Part shown: positions 1 through 10,241 of the stretch, piece after piece
Position numbering within the stretch: the first letter of the stretch is position 1
Layout of the letters: each line of letters starts with the position of its first letter
Origin: Mesostigma viride
Taxonomy: Eukaryota; Streptophyta; Mesostigmatophyceae; Mesostigmatales; Mesostigmataceae
Length of the DNA: 64,000 nucleotides
Assembly: GCA_009746045.1 (NCBI GenBank)
Contig: RPFO01000264.1
Span: 744,001-808,000, forward strand
Direction: 5' to 3'
Translations under genes and position numbers: made by a program
Notes under the pieces: generated by a model
Told to the model about the DNA's origin: nothing
What the model saw: the letters and a program-made list of their open reading frames with translations, nothing else
The model's database searches: none

Positions 1-1654
1 GCGGGCTGGCTTTTTGGTGCGGCAAATGACCCTGCCGGCAGCGGGGTCAGCGCGGCGCGGCGCCGTACTGGCTGTACACAAGAGGATTTTTCCTACTTGG
101 TAAATTAACAACAACGATTACTAGTGCCGAAAGTCGAAACACATTAGGCTGGGTTTATACGAACTTTTATTAAAAAGCTACGGGCACAAATTTACACGTG
201 GACGGCTCGATCTAGCCAATTTTTCATCTTGCGGTGCTCCTCGAGGCAAGCCATCAAGGCGGGGATCGATGCGGCCGTAGCAAGATCGGATCGCGTAACT
301 CCAACGTAACTCCCATAACCGCCCGAGAATCTGGTGGTGGAACCGCTGTGTACGAACTGGGTACGGCGGTACCTAGTTCACGTTAAAATGGGTCCGATTT
401 TTAATAAAACGGCGTGAAGGGGTGTGCACCTCCGGAGGGGTCTGTTGAAAATTACCGACCTAGCCGGTAATAGCCCTAGTAGATACCATACCGACCTAGT
501 AGATAAATAAACCTAGTCAATGCAGTATGGCTGGCGAGTGTCTTATTGATAACTGAGGCGCCAGGCCGGCGGCCGCCAGCCAGCTGAAGCCTGACAAGTG
601 AAAATGCACACAAGCTGCAGTCTGCACAGTGCACTATGGTCTCTGGCAGCGGGCCACTGGCTTGCCACTTGGCACTTGGCCGGGCTCTTGGCCGGGCTCT
701 TGGCCGGGCTCTTGGCCATGCACTATGCAGTCAGTAAGTCAGTCAGTCATATTAGTACTCATAGTAGTAGTCTAGTACTAGGGAGGCTTGTGGCGGAACG
801 CCGGCCGGAAGACCGGCTGACACCGCCAATTGTGGCGTAACCTGTACTAGAGTGAACTTCAGGCACGGCCACCCTGTGGCGAAACGAAACTACAAAGTAG
901 AACAGCACGACCAAATTGTGGCTTCTTGGGAGCCCTGTCGAAGTGGGTGGCAACGCCACATTTTGCCAAAAAAAGTGCCACACCGCCACATTTGGCGGTG
1001 TATCGCCACTAATCGAAACACTGATCCACTAACACAGAGACATTCAAAAGTTCATCAGCATGCAAGAAGGGGTCTACAACAGTGTGGGGAACGGTTTGTC
1101 AAAAATCCTAATAATGCGTCAACGAATGAGCTCAAATGTTGCGGCACAACTCATTTCATTAATACAATAAAAGACGCATATATAGAATTTAAGGACCGTG
1201 ACCGGTGTCCATTGCCAAGCCACAAGGCAACTGGCCCACCATGCATCAGGTGACGTGAAAAGGTGCACGCCGACCTCTTAAACAATGTCCCATGTCGGCT
1301 GCACATATTATCCCTACGTTAACTTAACACATAAAGTGTCTCGACTTGAACAACTGGCACACAAAATCCACTAGGCAATGATGCGAATATTCGGCACCAA
1401 TATTTGACCCCACTATTGCGCGGCGCTAGGAGTTAGCCACCGCCAAATGGCACGAGATACTCACGCCCTACAAGCCGTACCATGCAACCACAAGGTAGAG
1501 CCGAATTAATCCTAACTTTGGCACCTAATATCTTTGTGCATACTCAACTGTCCGTCATAAGAAAAGTACCGCCGGAAAGAACACGGCAAGCCCTACTCAG
1601 CCCTAATAATATCCTTGGCCAGAAAATACAGAAGATTGGCCACAACATAACATA
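1..1654. other. No gene recognised; possibly older repeat DNA
   Basis: I see no convincing coding sequence here; the short open frames have no recognisable domain. A GC-only motif at 51-64 is the reverse complement of a motif inside two LTRs of this window (near 5,327 and 8,155), so the extreme left end may itself be retrotransposon LTR. The rest is AT-rich single-copy-looking DNA. Confidence 0.4.
678..713. repeat. 12-bp tandem repeat, 3 copies
   Basis: Unit GGCCGGGCTCTT occurs three times in a row with no differences. It is followed by a short run of AGTC-type repeats near 730-750. Confidence 0.85.
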
Positions 1655-2263
1655 AGTTAACGTAAAGGATTTACGCTAGATGGATAGAGATTGTTACGCT
1701 CTTTCCAACGGCACCTTGAACGCCTCATTTGGTTAAGGAACGTAAAAGTTATGACGTTTCCTAGGCTGTGCCGACAGTACCCGGCGCGCCACTGTGGGCG
1801 CGTACGGACACAGGATGTACAAGTGTCACTTTGATAGTCCGCAGGACGTTGACAGGACTTGTACAGGACTTGATGGTCAATTGATAGGTAGGCGTGCTGT
1901 AGCGCGCCAGGACCTATGAGACAATTGATGCTGAGCAGCGTACGGATAGGTCCACAGGACTAGCCGTATGGACAATTGATAGATCTGCGCGCCAAAGGCG
2001 TGCCAGAGTCTGTGTAATCAATTAATTGACAGTTCAGCTGTGACAGTGCAGCTGAATACTTGGACGCGTCCCTAGCAACCTATATGTGTGACTTGGTAGC
2101 ACCGGGACGCTAGTTCTTGCGTGCACGTTCTCTTGGCACTGCGACCCTGTCGTCTGTGCTGCGTGCAGTCTTGGAAGTGACGTGACTTACGTCTGTGTTC
2201 CTTATTCATAATAAAGGCAACATTTCCTGCAAGAACCATGGCGGAATTCTGCACAACCCTCTC

Positions 2264-2277
2264 ACAACTCGTATTAC
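2264..2277 (+). promoter_or_regulatory. LTR/internal junction and presumed primer-binding region of element 1
   Basis: ACAACT (LTR end) is followed by CGTATTACT. The related element has CTAACT then CGTATTATT at the same junction. The usual TGG that pairs with a tRNA CCA end is absent in both, so priming probably uses an internal tRNA segment or another primer. That last step is inference. Confidence 0.5.
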
Positions 2278-2293
2278 TCGCCTTTTCACGATC

Positions 2294-2950
2294 ATGCCGA
2301 ATTCCGAAGACTTCCGCATTCCTACCGATGAGGAAGTAGCTGCTCCGCCGGCAGATCCATTACCGGCTACACGTCCGCGTGAGCCGCAGCCGGCTGCTGC
2401 ATCGTGGCAAGTTCTCCTTGACGAGGTCACGATTTCACTCGACGAATTGCATCGTCGACCGCGAGCAGCGCTCCCGTTGCTGGGAGATTTTCCAGAAAAC
2501 CCTCGCTTGCCGCCGCTGGTGCCGGCGATTCGTGGCCCACTAGACCAAATCCGAAATATTCTTTCGGCTTTTACGGTCCAGGTCCGCGGAGGCCTGCGTT
2601 CGGTGAACGAGGTCACCACCGCCATTGAGGAGGTGGATAACGCCATTTTGTCACTCACCGGGTATCAGCGCAATTTACAAAACTGGGCCTCGACGCGCAC
2701 GGGGGGTGCGCCTGTGGTCTCTACAAATTTGTTTCAAGACCTCGCGTTGCTCTCGCTGCTCACTCGCGGCGTCCGCACTCGCGAGCGCCAGGTCCTCATA
2801 AACCTGGTGGCATTTCTCTCGGCTTTGCGTGAGTGGATCCCAGCGGGCTGGGAGCTTCTTTCCATCTTTACGCATCCTCTTCGCCTTGTCGCGCGTCGGG
2901 CGTTGCGATTTTCATTCCGACGCAAAACCCGGCGAATACGCCGGTGTTGA
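2294..2950 (+). CDS. Unrecognised ORF upstream of gag in element 1 (218 aa)
   Basis: ATG at 2,294 lies 24 bases after the LTR/internal junction, so this is the first ORF of the transcript. The N-terminal 50 residues are rich in Pro, Glu and Ala. The middle (about residues 60-190) looks helical with many Leu and Arg, and the last 20 residues are strongly basic (Arg-rich). No known domain is recognised. The related minus-strand element has an ORF in the same place (24,517-25,704) with a similar low-complexity start and helical middle, although I cannot align the two with confidence. It could be an extra gag-like or nucleic-acid-binding protein. A 266-bp gap separates it from gag. Confidence 0.55.
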   Translation: MPNSEDFRIPTDEEVAAPPADPLPATRPREPQPAAASWQVLLDEVTISLDELHRRPRAALPLLGDFPENPRLPPLVPAIRGPLDQIRNILSAFTVQVRGGLRSVNEVTTAIEEVDNAILSLTGYQRNLQNWASTRTGGAPVVSTNLFQDLALLSLLTRGVRTRERQVLINLVAFLSALREWIPAGWELLSIFTHPLRLVARRALRFSFRRKTRRIRRC

Positions 2951-3216
2951 TCCACACCGGTGCGGGTCCGGCTACTATCACGCCCGACATGCATGGAGGA
3001 CGCCGAGTTTGCCTATGAGTACTGTGACTTTCGTGGCCTTGACTACTAAAACGTCGGCCATTTCTCCAGTGCTCGTCGGCATTTAGTCGACACTTCAACG
3101 GCATTTCGCGGGGGCGGCGGCGACACCGGCGCAGGCGGCAATAGTCGACAGTTTTGTACATACTTTGTTTTGCTGCTTTGCTCATCAGGTGTTTCTAAGA
3201 CAGCTTGTAGTGCACC

Positions 3217-4328
3217 ATGGCCGACGGGCGCCGTAGCAAGGGTGCCCCAGCCAGTGGTAATAATGGAGGTGCAGGTAGTGGGACCGCTCACGTAGATGAC
3301 GTGGGGGTTACCGGCGAGATTACCAATGTGCCTATCAATAATAATACACATGCTGTCTCTGGATACGATCTCACCACCCAGGGTCTCCTTATCGTTAATC
3401 AGCTGCAACCTGTCACTTCAGACTCAAAGCCAAAGCAGGCAGAGGAGTTTGTGGAAGGACTAGAGGGGTTTCCAAGTTTGTACGGGGGTACTAACTATGA
3501 TCAGATCTGGATAGGAAGCCAGACTTTTGGCAAGTGCACAGATCAGATTAAAGACCTCACTAGAGAGTGCAAGAAGGCCAATAAGGCCTGGGCAGTCTAC
3601 GTGGCAGAGCTGAGGGAGCTGCTAGAGGATCAACGGAAGAAAGTGGGGATCCATTGGCAGGATAAGTACCAAGGGTGGGAGGTCAAGGGAGACCTCATCC
3701 AGAATTTTCTCAACTATTGTAAAATGGTTGAGGATCGGGCAGGGCTCATGGCTTTAACGTAGCTGACAACATAGCCCTGACTAACTGGCTGAAGGTTTCT
3801 GGGCTGGACAAGGCAACACGTGGCTCCTTAAAGGTCATGTGTGCCCCACACTCTACCCTGAAGGCCTACAAGGTCATCATCAAACAGGCACTCGAGGCAG
3901 AGGAGCTGTTTGAGGGTGGAGTGCCAGCTGTGAAGGCAACCCATGCAGGTGGGCGTGCCCAGGGGAGCTCCAGGGCGTCTGAGGCTGACAGAAGCCAAGG
4001 AGGGCGTGGGGGCAACCATAACAAGCGGAAGGTCAACCATTCACCCGACCCTGACGGGCAATCACATGCCAAGTCGGTGTTCAGGAGGGTGGGTGGCAAG
4101 CCCAAGCCGGGTAACGCGTCTGACAACGGGGGTGGTGGCCAGGGCAAGTCCAAGATCCAGTGCTACCTGTGCAAGGGGTGGGGGCACATCAAGAAAGAGT
4201 GTCCTTCCTTCAAGAAGACCCAAGGCCAGGGCAGCAACAAGAATAACAACAACAAAAACAACAAGAACAAGTCCCAGGCAGGCCAGCCTTCAAAGGGCAG
4301 TCAGCAAGAGGAAAACAAAGAGCAGTGA
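3217..4328 (+). pseudogene. gag of element 1 (Copia-like, CCHC knuckle), frameshifted
   Basis: The gag polyprotein would form the particle and bind element RNA. The first part (ATG 3,217 to stop near 3,762) holds a helical gag core. At about 3,746, in a GGG run, the frame shifts by one base and continues (from AHGFNVADN) to a stop at 4,326. A CCHC zinc knuckle, CYLCKGWGHIKKEC, is near 4,171-4,212 and is followed by an Asn/Lys/Gln-rich tail. No DTG/DSG protease lies between this knuckle and the integrase, unlike canonical Copia. The frameshift could be real decay or a homopolymer sequencing error. Confidence 0.75.
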
Positions 4329-4593
4329 CTGTCTGAGGCAACTCCTACACACCTTAATTCACCCAAGGGGGAGGCCAGGTGCTCCAATGCAGATTTTATA
4401 TCTGGGCAACAAGAGGGTGATCTCCAGTTTCAGGATGGCCCCAGGTCACCTGGAGAGGTTCAGGTTCCTATGAAGACGTCCTTGACAGCTGGTGCAGCTG
4501 TAAGAATGTCTGACCCCATGCATCCTCGCGCTGGGCACGAGGGTGGACCTCTCATTTTGAGAGAAACCAATCAATGTACAACCACAGAGGGGT

Positions 4594-5189
4594 GTGAAGG
4601 CCTCTGGTGGTATGCATGTGGTCCCTGCTGGCGGTCCAGGTGTTGGGCATGAGCAGGGTGACTCAGGCTCTGAGTCAGAACAGGATGGAAGTCAGCATGG
4701 TGATGCTGGACAACCTGACAGCACAGTCCTGACTGTGCCAGGGACTGCTTCCTCCGTGTACCAGGAGTTGGGTGCCCGAATCCACAACATGTTTGGGCAT
4801 GCCACTTCTATGTCAAACAACTTTGCCTTCCGTATGGGCAGGGCACCCCTTCTCAAGGCGTGCCAGCAAGCTGCCTCACGGTGTAAGTGCCAGTTGTCCT
4901 CCAACAAGCCCAGGAAATCACATGCCAAAGCTCTACCTCAGGGCATTGGTGATCTGCAATGTGATATCCAACACATCAGGGGCATGCAACTGTTGGTGCA
5001 TGCGTGGACAGGTACACAAAGTACAAGGTGCTAGAGCATTTACCTTCTATGAAGAACAGGTACTTGCTGGCTGCCCTGCAGAATGTAAGAGCCAAGTTTC
5101 CCGTACCACAAGGATCCAGGTGGACATGCAGTTTCAGCATCTCAAGGGTGATCCCACCCTTCCTGAGTTGCTGGTTACACCTAGGGAGG
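4594..5189 (+). pseudogene. Integrase N-terminal half of element 1
   Basis: The HHCC-type pre-integrase zinc region begins with HNMFGH near 4,785 and ends in a CKC pair. It is followed by the first catalytic Asp in DLQCDIQHIRG (about 4,950-4,985). Frame then moves twice: VDRYTKYKV is read from about 5,002 and IQVDMQF, with the second catalytic Asp, near 5,117. Coding is cut at 5,189 inside the sequence leading to the catalytic Glu; the rest is at 27,491 onward. No single intact frame exists, so this copy cannot make integrase as sequenced. Confidence 0.75.
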
Positions 5190-5734
5190 TGTTACGTCGC
5201 GTAACAATTCGTTGTAGTTACGGACGTAAATTAGGTCTTTTGCCTCGGTTGTCCCTAGGTTTACGTGTAGTTCCTACCGGGACATTATTGTCCTCGTAAC
5301 AGTACTGTGGTACATTGGGTGCCTTTGGGCGCCGCGCCGCGTACTTTATTAGTGGTCCTCATCCTTTGGTAGAATGTAGTGGACCAGCGTGCATCTGTAG
5401 GCGAGGGCCAGGTCGGCCCGAGCGTGTTGGACCGTTGGTGACCATTTATGCACGTTCCACCCCTCGTGTGTGCACTCGGCGTGTGTTAAATGAATTAACA
5501 CATATAGGCTTGGGTCACGGCAGTGTAGTTGTGTTTCCTTCCTCTATTCCTGGAGTAAACGGGTTTTGGTAAATGGTTGTATGGCGTATTATAGTAACAC
5601 CTACGTTAATGCATTGAGATCAGCTCCGTCACGTTCGTCTTTCGCCAGAGGTTTGAGTAGAGGAGGCCTGACCAGTTTAGGTAGTATCAGGCCCATTAGA
5701 GGTAGAGGTGGAGGTAGATATCCGCGGCGTAACA
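5190..5734 (+). repeat. 5' LTR of the chromovirus
   Basis: It matches 26,942-27,486 along the full 545 bp with no difference that I noticed. Termini are TG...CA with the longer inverted ends TGTTAC/GTAACA. It contains the palindrome-like run GGCGCCGCGCCGCG near 5,327, shared with the LTR of the unrelated gag-only element. A promoter is expected inside but I cannot place it. Confidence 0.95.
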
Positions 5735-5735
5735 A

Positions 5736-5749
5736 TGGTTCCGGAGGAA
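5736..5749 (+). promoter_or_regulatory. Primer-binding site of the chromovirus
   Basis: TGGTTCCGGAGGAA begins two bases after the LTR end, as expected for pairing with a tRNA 3' end ending in CCA. The tRNA identity is not assigned. Confidence 0.65.
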
Positions 5750-6267
5750 CTTCAGTAGGTAGAGAACGAGACGACGATCCCTTGCCACATACGCCTTTTC
5801 AAGACCCCTTCCGCGTCCAGGAATACGAAGCCGACACGTCCTTGATAGGTAATGGGCGGGTCGCCTTCAAGCTAGGAGAGTAGTGCTGCCCGTTTCGGGA
5901 CACGCTCTACCTAGATGCTAGACCTGCTCGCAGCGGATAAACCCTTTCGTAGTTAGCCTGTCCTTCGCCTTGTTTTCCTGCTTACGGTTGTTTCCTGTCA
6001 TAGATAGGGGAGTATTACTGTTCGGAGACGATTAGCGTCGCAGTACCTACACCTTTTTCCTTGTGCTGCTGTTTTATTAGACGGCCGCACCCGCAGAGAT
6101 ACGGGTCGCTGTGTTAGGACGAGCGCTGGACTATCCGGTCGCTGACCTAGGACGAGAGCTGGACAATTCCGCCCTCATTCTGCTTTCGGTGATCCAGATC
6201 GTCCAGATAAGTCGCCTACCCCTACTTCTTCTAGCGTGACGTCACAAGACCCGCCAGGTGAGTTACC
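5750..6267 (+). other. Chromovirus untranslated leader
   Basis: This is the stretch between the primer-binding site and the first ATG-initiated ORF with a recognisable domain. An open frame that starts inside the LTR runs to 5,883 but has no domain and low-complexity content, so I do not call it a gene. Nothing else is seen. Confidence 0.5.
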
Positions 6268-6660
6268 ATGAGTCAACGTCGTGTTTTTACTGCGCCTTCC
6301 CATTCATCTAGTGATAATAGCTTAGCTAAATATTACGTAGTTATTACCCCTCAATGGTCAGCCATTTTCCTCTCTTGGTCAGATGCTAGGAAGATAGTGC
6401 AAAATCGTACATATAATGTAATTAGGTATAAGAAATTTGTTACCTTCGAGGAAGCCCAACAATTCCTTATAGACCATAGTGTATCAGATCTAGGCCTACA
6501 CGTACGTTCTACTCCTCATGGTCGCCCTCCTGTAGAAGCTCTAGATTTTGCTACCCCTCCTTCGTCTCCCCCTAAGCGGGCTGCATCCTCATCTAGCTTA
6601 GATACTCCTCTCACCTTAGAATTCGGTTCCCTATCCATTACTGTTGTTAAAAAGGATTGA
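6268..6660 (+). CDS. Small protein with RNase H1 N-terminal / viroplasmin-like hybrid-binding domain, first ORF of the chromovirus
   Basis: This 130-aa ORF starts at ATG 6,268 and is intact. Residues about 21-72 fit the HBD fold found at the N-terminus of eukaryotic RNase H1 and in caulimovirus viroplasmin: KYYVV near the start, then a Trp and FLSW, a V-containing segment, YKKF, and an FEEAQQFL helix. In RNase H1 this domain binds RNA/DNA hybrids and double-stranded RNA. The tail (about 80-130) is Pro/Ser-rich. There is no RNase H catalytic domain here; the element's own RNase H lies in pol. A likely role is binding of RNA or hybrid during reverse transcription, which is inference. It lies 124 bp before gag. 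I do not know of chromoviruses with such an ORF, so an unrelated fold remains possible. Confidence 0.7.
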   Translation: MSQRRVFTAPSHSSSDNSLAKYYVVITPQWSAIFLSWSDARKIVQNRTYNVIRYKKFVTFEEAQQFLIDHSVSDLGLHVRSTPHGRPPVEALDFATPPSSPPKRAASSSSLDTPLTLEFGSLSITVVKKD

Positions 6661-6784
6661 GTTAAATTGTTTCCTTCTTTTAAGCCATTAAAAGCTTTTT
6701 CTTTTCTTTCCTTGCCTTAAATTAGGCCTTGTCCTTTATCTTTGTTGCTTTCAGTTAGATTTCTAATCATTTACTTAAATAAAA

Positions 6785-7915
6785 ATGGATCCAGTGGGTG
6801 GTAACATGTCGCCTATACCTACCAATACTCCTACTATGAGTAATAATAATAATAATACTAACAACCATAACAACAATCGTGGTAACCGACGGGACTCACT
6901 TGAAACGGTGCACCATCTCACTCCTCAAGGTAATCTTCGTACCTCACCTCCTTCTCCTGTTGCTGGTGGTCGCCGTCGTCCCTCACTTACCCCTCCTACC
7001 TATGAACAACGTCAACGTATGCAGGTCAGATTTAGTGATGACCCTTCCCTTACCCTGAACCAGGCCCCTGCCCCTCCTGCAACCTTGGCTCAACCCTCCA
7101 GCAGGTCCTCACTAACTAACAATGTTGCTAGGCCTCCTTCCCACCCTGTGTCTTCCATGCCTGCTCTTAACACGGGTCGTGCCTCTGCCCCTGTCGGTCC
7201 TTCTGGGCGCCCTAGTGCAGTTCCCTTTTACCCACCTGCTTCCTGGTCCTACCCTGAGACGGCCTATGAGGCAGCCCAGGTCCCTACCCGTGTGGCTGAT
7301 TTAGAAGTTAACAGTGATTTCAGCACCATGCCCCTAGATGATAGAAATTATGATCATTTTGCCTACTCCTCTCTTCGTGAGCAATATACTGTCCCCTTCT
7401 CTTATGGGCACCAGCCTGAAACGGTGGCCCCTTCTAGACCCCTACCCAAGACTTTTCCTCTTCCTTCTTTCTATCCCGCTTATATAGCAGTGGAAGATAG
7501 TGGCCCTATGGGAAAAACTGACTCTTCTAATCCCCCTAAGCCTCCTGCTCTTCCCCTCTTTGCTAACCTTCCCAAGCTGGATGTCAAGTCTACCCCTCAA
7601 CAGTTTTTCACCTTTATTATGTTGCTTACCCAGAACACAGAGTCGTGGCAGAATCATAATAGATGGCGTCTTTCCGATGCTGTATTAGTTCCTCACTATC
7701 TTACAACCTGCATTACTCCTGAGCTTGCTAACCTCATTCAGTGTGAGTCTTTGGCCTCTCATGCCTACCCTAACTCTGTAGCAGAATTGTTCAAGCGTTT
7801 AGAGAACCATTTAGTTCCTCCTGATTCAGATTGGCAGGATAGACTAGCCTTTGGTACCTTGCAGCAGGGTACTAAATCATTTAGGAGTATATGAAAGAGT
7901 TTGATGCTCAGATGG
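6785..7915 (+). pseudogene. Chromovirus gag, N-terminal part, frameshifted and cut by an insertion
   Basis: ATG 6,785 opens an Asn/Pro/Ser-rich leader of about 250 residues, followed by a Ty3-type gag core (LPKLDVKSTPQQFFTFIMLL, then WQDRLAFGTLQQGTKSF). A one-base loss in a GG run at about 7,885 ends the frame at 7,894. In the next frame gag continues as EYMKEFDAQM up to the duplication GATGG at 7,911-7,915. The remaining gag follows at 10,945. The pattern resembles a homopolymer error or a very recent mutation. Confidence 0.85.
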
Positions 7916-8613
7916 TGTCAGAAGTTGTACCACTTATGTGCCACAGGCTCGCATGTTTATTTGCTATGGCCGAAATGTTTTAATTTGTCCGATAGATTTC
8001 TGGCCTAGCCATATATGGCTGTGGACATAGTTTGATTGTTTTACGGAATATTTTCACGAGAAATTTGTGAGTTACGCCGAACCCTAGTGGTACGGTGCAG
8101 AATTTGTGATTTACGCCTTGACTGTGAATTTGTACCAAGTCCGGCGCTTGTGTGGGCGCCGCGCCGCGCCAATTTGGTCCGGAGCCAAATTTACCAAAGT
8201 TGAGCCTTGCAGCTTGTGAGCCGCGCCTTAGGAACGAAGCCAAACATAAGTGGCGAGTACTTTGGCGCCGGCGCTGCCCTCTTGACATAGGCTAGCCATG
8301 TGCATGACTCATGTGCATGTGAAAATGCATCCGATGCCTAGTGATGCGCCGCCACCTATCGGACGGCTAGTATTACATGTGTGTCGTGACCTGCTGTAGA
8401 GCAGTGTAGCATTTAGTCCTTTGTGTTTGCTCCTTTGTGTTAAGCAAGCCAGGTGACCTTTAAGGGCTGGCCCTAGACATGGTGGCCGCCCCACATTATT
8501 AATGTTTAATCAACGAATGGGATATGAACATTAATTCCTATTGTGATAAACATTTTCTCAAGTACTAGGCTTCCAGAAAGATCAGGTTCCTCCAATACCT
8601 GGTCATTTTCACA
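7916..8613 (+). repeat. 5' LTR of the gag-only element
   Basis: Same length (698 bp) as, and apparently identical to, 10,242-10,939. It contains the GGCGCCGCGCCGCG run near 8,155. Confidence 0.95.
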
Positions 8614-8785
8614 TGGTATCGAGTTACAGAGTTGAATTCCGTTTTTGACCTTGGGGGGTTCCTGGAAGGCGGTTTTTTGATGCAAAAAGGACCTAGGGGT
8701 GATCATCACACCTTTGGGCAACTTTTGCCATCCTAAGAGCAAGGTTTGGGGTCCCAGATATCAAGTTTTGGACTGTGTCAAGTCT

Positions 8786-9046
8786 ATGTCCGGAACTGAA
8801 AATCCTGCACCAGCTTCATCAGAGCCAGCCTCCAACCCTGTAAAGCCTATTAAGGTTACTTTTGAGTATGAGGGTCGAAGTTTCTCATTTGCTGTAGACC
8901 CTTTACAAGCTTTCTCTTGGTTGCATCAACTTTTCCAGGCTGTAAAAAACGAGGACAACACTTGGCATTTTGGCCTGTGGGATTTTTACTACTACATTGA
9001 AAGGGCTGTGGTTGACAACATCACAGGAGGGTCCGGCAACGACTAG
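8786..9046 (+). CDS. Small ORF upstream of gag in the gag-only element (86 aa)
   Basis: ATG 8,786 opens MSGTENPAPASSEP, a low-complexity start followed by a compact segment (about residues 22-75) rich in aromatic residues, including FEYEGRSFSF and WHFGLWDFYYY. I do not recognise a family. It is intact in an otherwise intact element and lies 97 bp before gag, so it may be translated from the same RNA. The aromatic pattern suggests a small folded domain; function unknown. Confidence 0.5.
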   Translation: MSGTENPAPASSEPASNPVKPIKVTFEYEGRSFSFAVDPLQAFSWLHQLFQAVKNEDNTWHFGLWDFYYYIERAVVDNITGGSGND

Positions 9047-9143
9047 GTGCTGACTATTTCTTTTAAGTTGGTGCTGTTTAAGCGGACTATACCCCTGTTT
9101 TTGAGCCAGACCTGAGCCCAGCATTACCATACCCCTGTTCAGA

Positions 9144-10055
9144 ATGACTAGCCGGGCTGCTGACCGCGCTGCGGAACGCCTAGCCAACACACGTTTTCTT
9201 TCTCAAGCAGTGAAAAACGTCACGAAGATCAACGGCAAAGATATCGACAAGTGGATCACATTCAAGCTGCAGTTTACAACGCTGTGCCGTTCCCAGGGCA
9301 TCGCTGACATCCTGCTGGGGACAGCGGAAGACAACCCAGAAAACCGGAACTTAGACGAGGTGCTGCTTGCACCCCTTCTCTTGTGCCTGGAAGACTGGGC
9401 TGTTTCCTTGGCTGACTCATGCCCGGATCAGCGAGCATCGACAGTGTTTGCACGGCTGCGTGACACAATCGAACAGCCAATGATGACTGACAGTTACAAA
9501 GCGGAGAAGAAACGCGAGATTGCAAGGATTGAGATGAACCCAGCGACCGAGTCGGGGATAAGCTACTGGACAAGGGGTGAGGTCCTCCGACGCCGCCTTC
9601 ATGACCTCGGCATCCCCCTCACCGATGAAGCGTGGCGGGATTACATGCTGGCCGGCCTGCCTACACAGTATCGACAGGCACTGGCCGCCCGCCGGCGCGA
9701 TGGGATGACCTTGGGGGAGGTGAAACTCCTGTTTTTGGAGATCGACGACTTCCTGGTTGATCGCCGTACTGGTTCCAAGGGGCAAGGGGGTGCTGCCAAG
9801 CCGCAGGAAGGCACCTCTGGTGCCCAGCCACCTGGGCAGGCCTATGCGACTGGAGGAGCCAGCACGCCCAAGCGCTGTTCTTTCTGCAGGAAGCCCGGTC
9901 ACACACCTGCCACCTGCTGGCGGAAGCACCCCGAGCTGCGACCCAAGGAGAAGCCAGCTCAGGCCAACATGACACAGGAGGCCAGCGAACTTCCACCCGG
10001 TTTCTGTTTTGCCACTGACGCAGGCCCATCCGGGACCCTTGAGACAGTCCTGTGA
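9144..10055 (+). CDS. gag of the gag-only element (303 aa, CCHC knuckle)
   Basis: ATG 9,144 to stop 10,055, uninterrupted. Residues about 15-200 match the Copia-type gag pattern: NGKDIDKWITFKLQF with a conserved Trp, LEDWAVSLAD, a helical middle, and a YMLAGLPTQYR segment. One zinc knuckle, CSFCRKPGHTPATC (CX2CX4HX4C), lies near residues 247-260. It should form particles and package the element RNA. Codons are GC-rich compared with the surrounding chromovirus pol. No protease site or pol frame follows before the 3' LTR. Confidence 0.85.
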   Translation: MTSRAADRAAERLANTRFLSQAVKNVTKINGKDIDKWITFKLQFTTLCRSQGIADILLGTAEDNPENRNLDEVLLAPLLLCLEDWAVSLADSCPDQRASTVFARLRDTIEQPMMTDSYKAEKKREIARIEMNPATESGISYWTRGEVLRRRLHDLGIPLTDEAWRDYMLAGLPTQYRQALAARRRDGMTLGEVKLLFLEIDDFLVDRRTGSKGQGGAAKPQEGTSGAQPPGQAYATGGASTPKRCSFCRKPGHTPATCWRKHPELRPKEKPAQANMTQEASELPPGFCFATDAGPSGTLETVL

Positions 10056-10241
10056 GCCGCTGACAGTGATGACCTGATATACCCCTGTGGCCGGGTTCAA
10101 CACCTGGTTATGTGAAACCTAGACGCAGTGCTTTTGTCAGGGGGTGTTTAGGACGGACGCGTCCAACTGCTCACCTATACTAGAGTAACAAGTGTTTTTG
10201 CTGACAAGCCAGGTAGTTCTCGCCCATGGCCCAAGGGGGTG

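Noticed and set aside
5566-5883. ORF spanning the chromovirus LTR and leader
   Set aside because: Crosses the LTR end and primer-binding site, with low complexity and no domain; the same LTR part is open at the 3' copy by identity only.
6268-6660. Integrated plant pararetrovirus, suggested by the viroplasmin-like domain
   Set aside because: The unit has LTRs, a target duplication, DDE integrase and a chromodomain, so it is a Ty3/gypsy chromovirus; no movement or coat protein is present.
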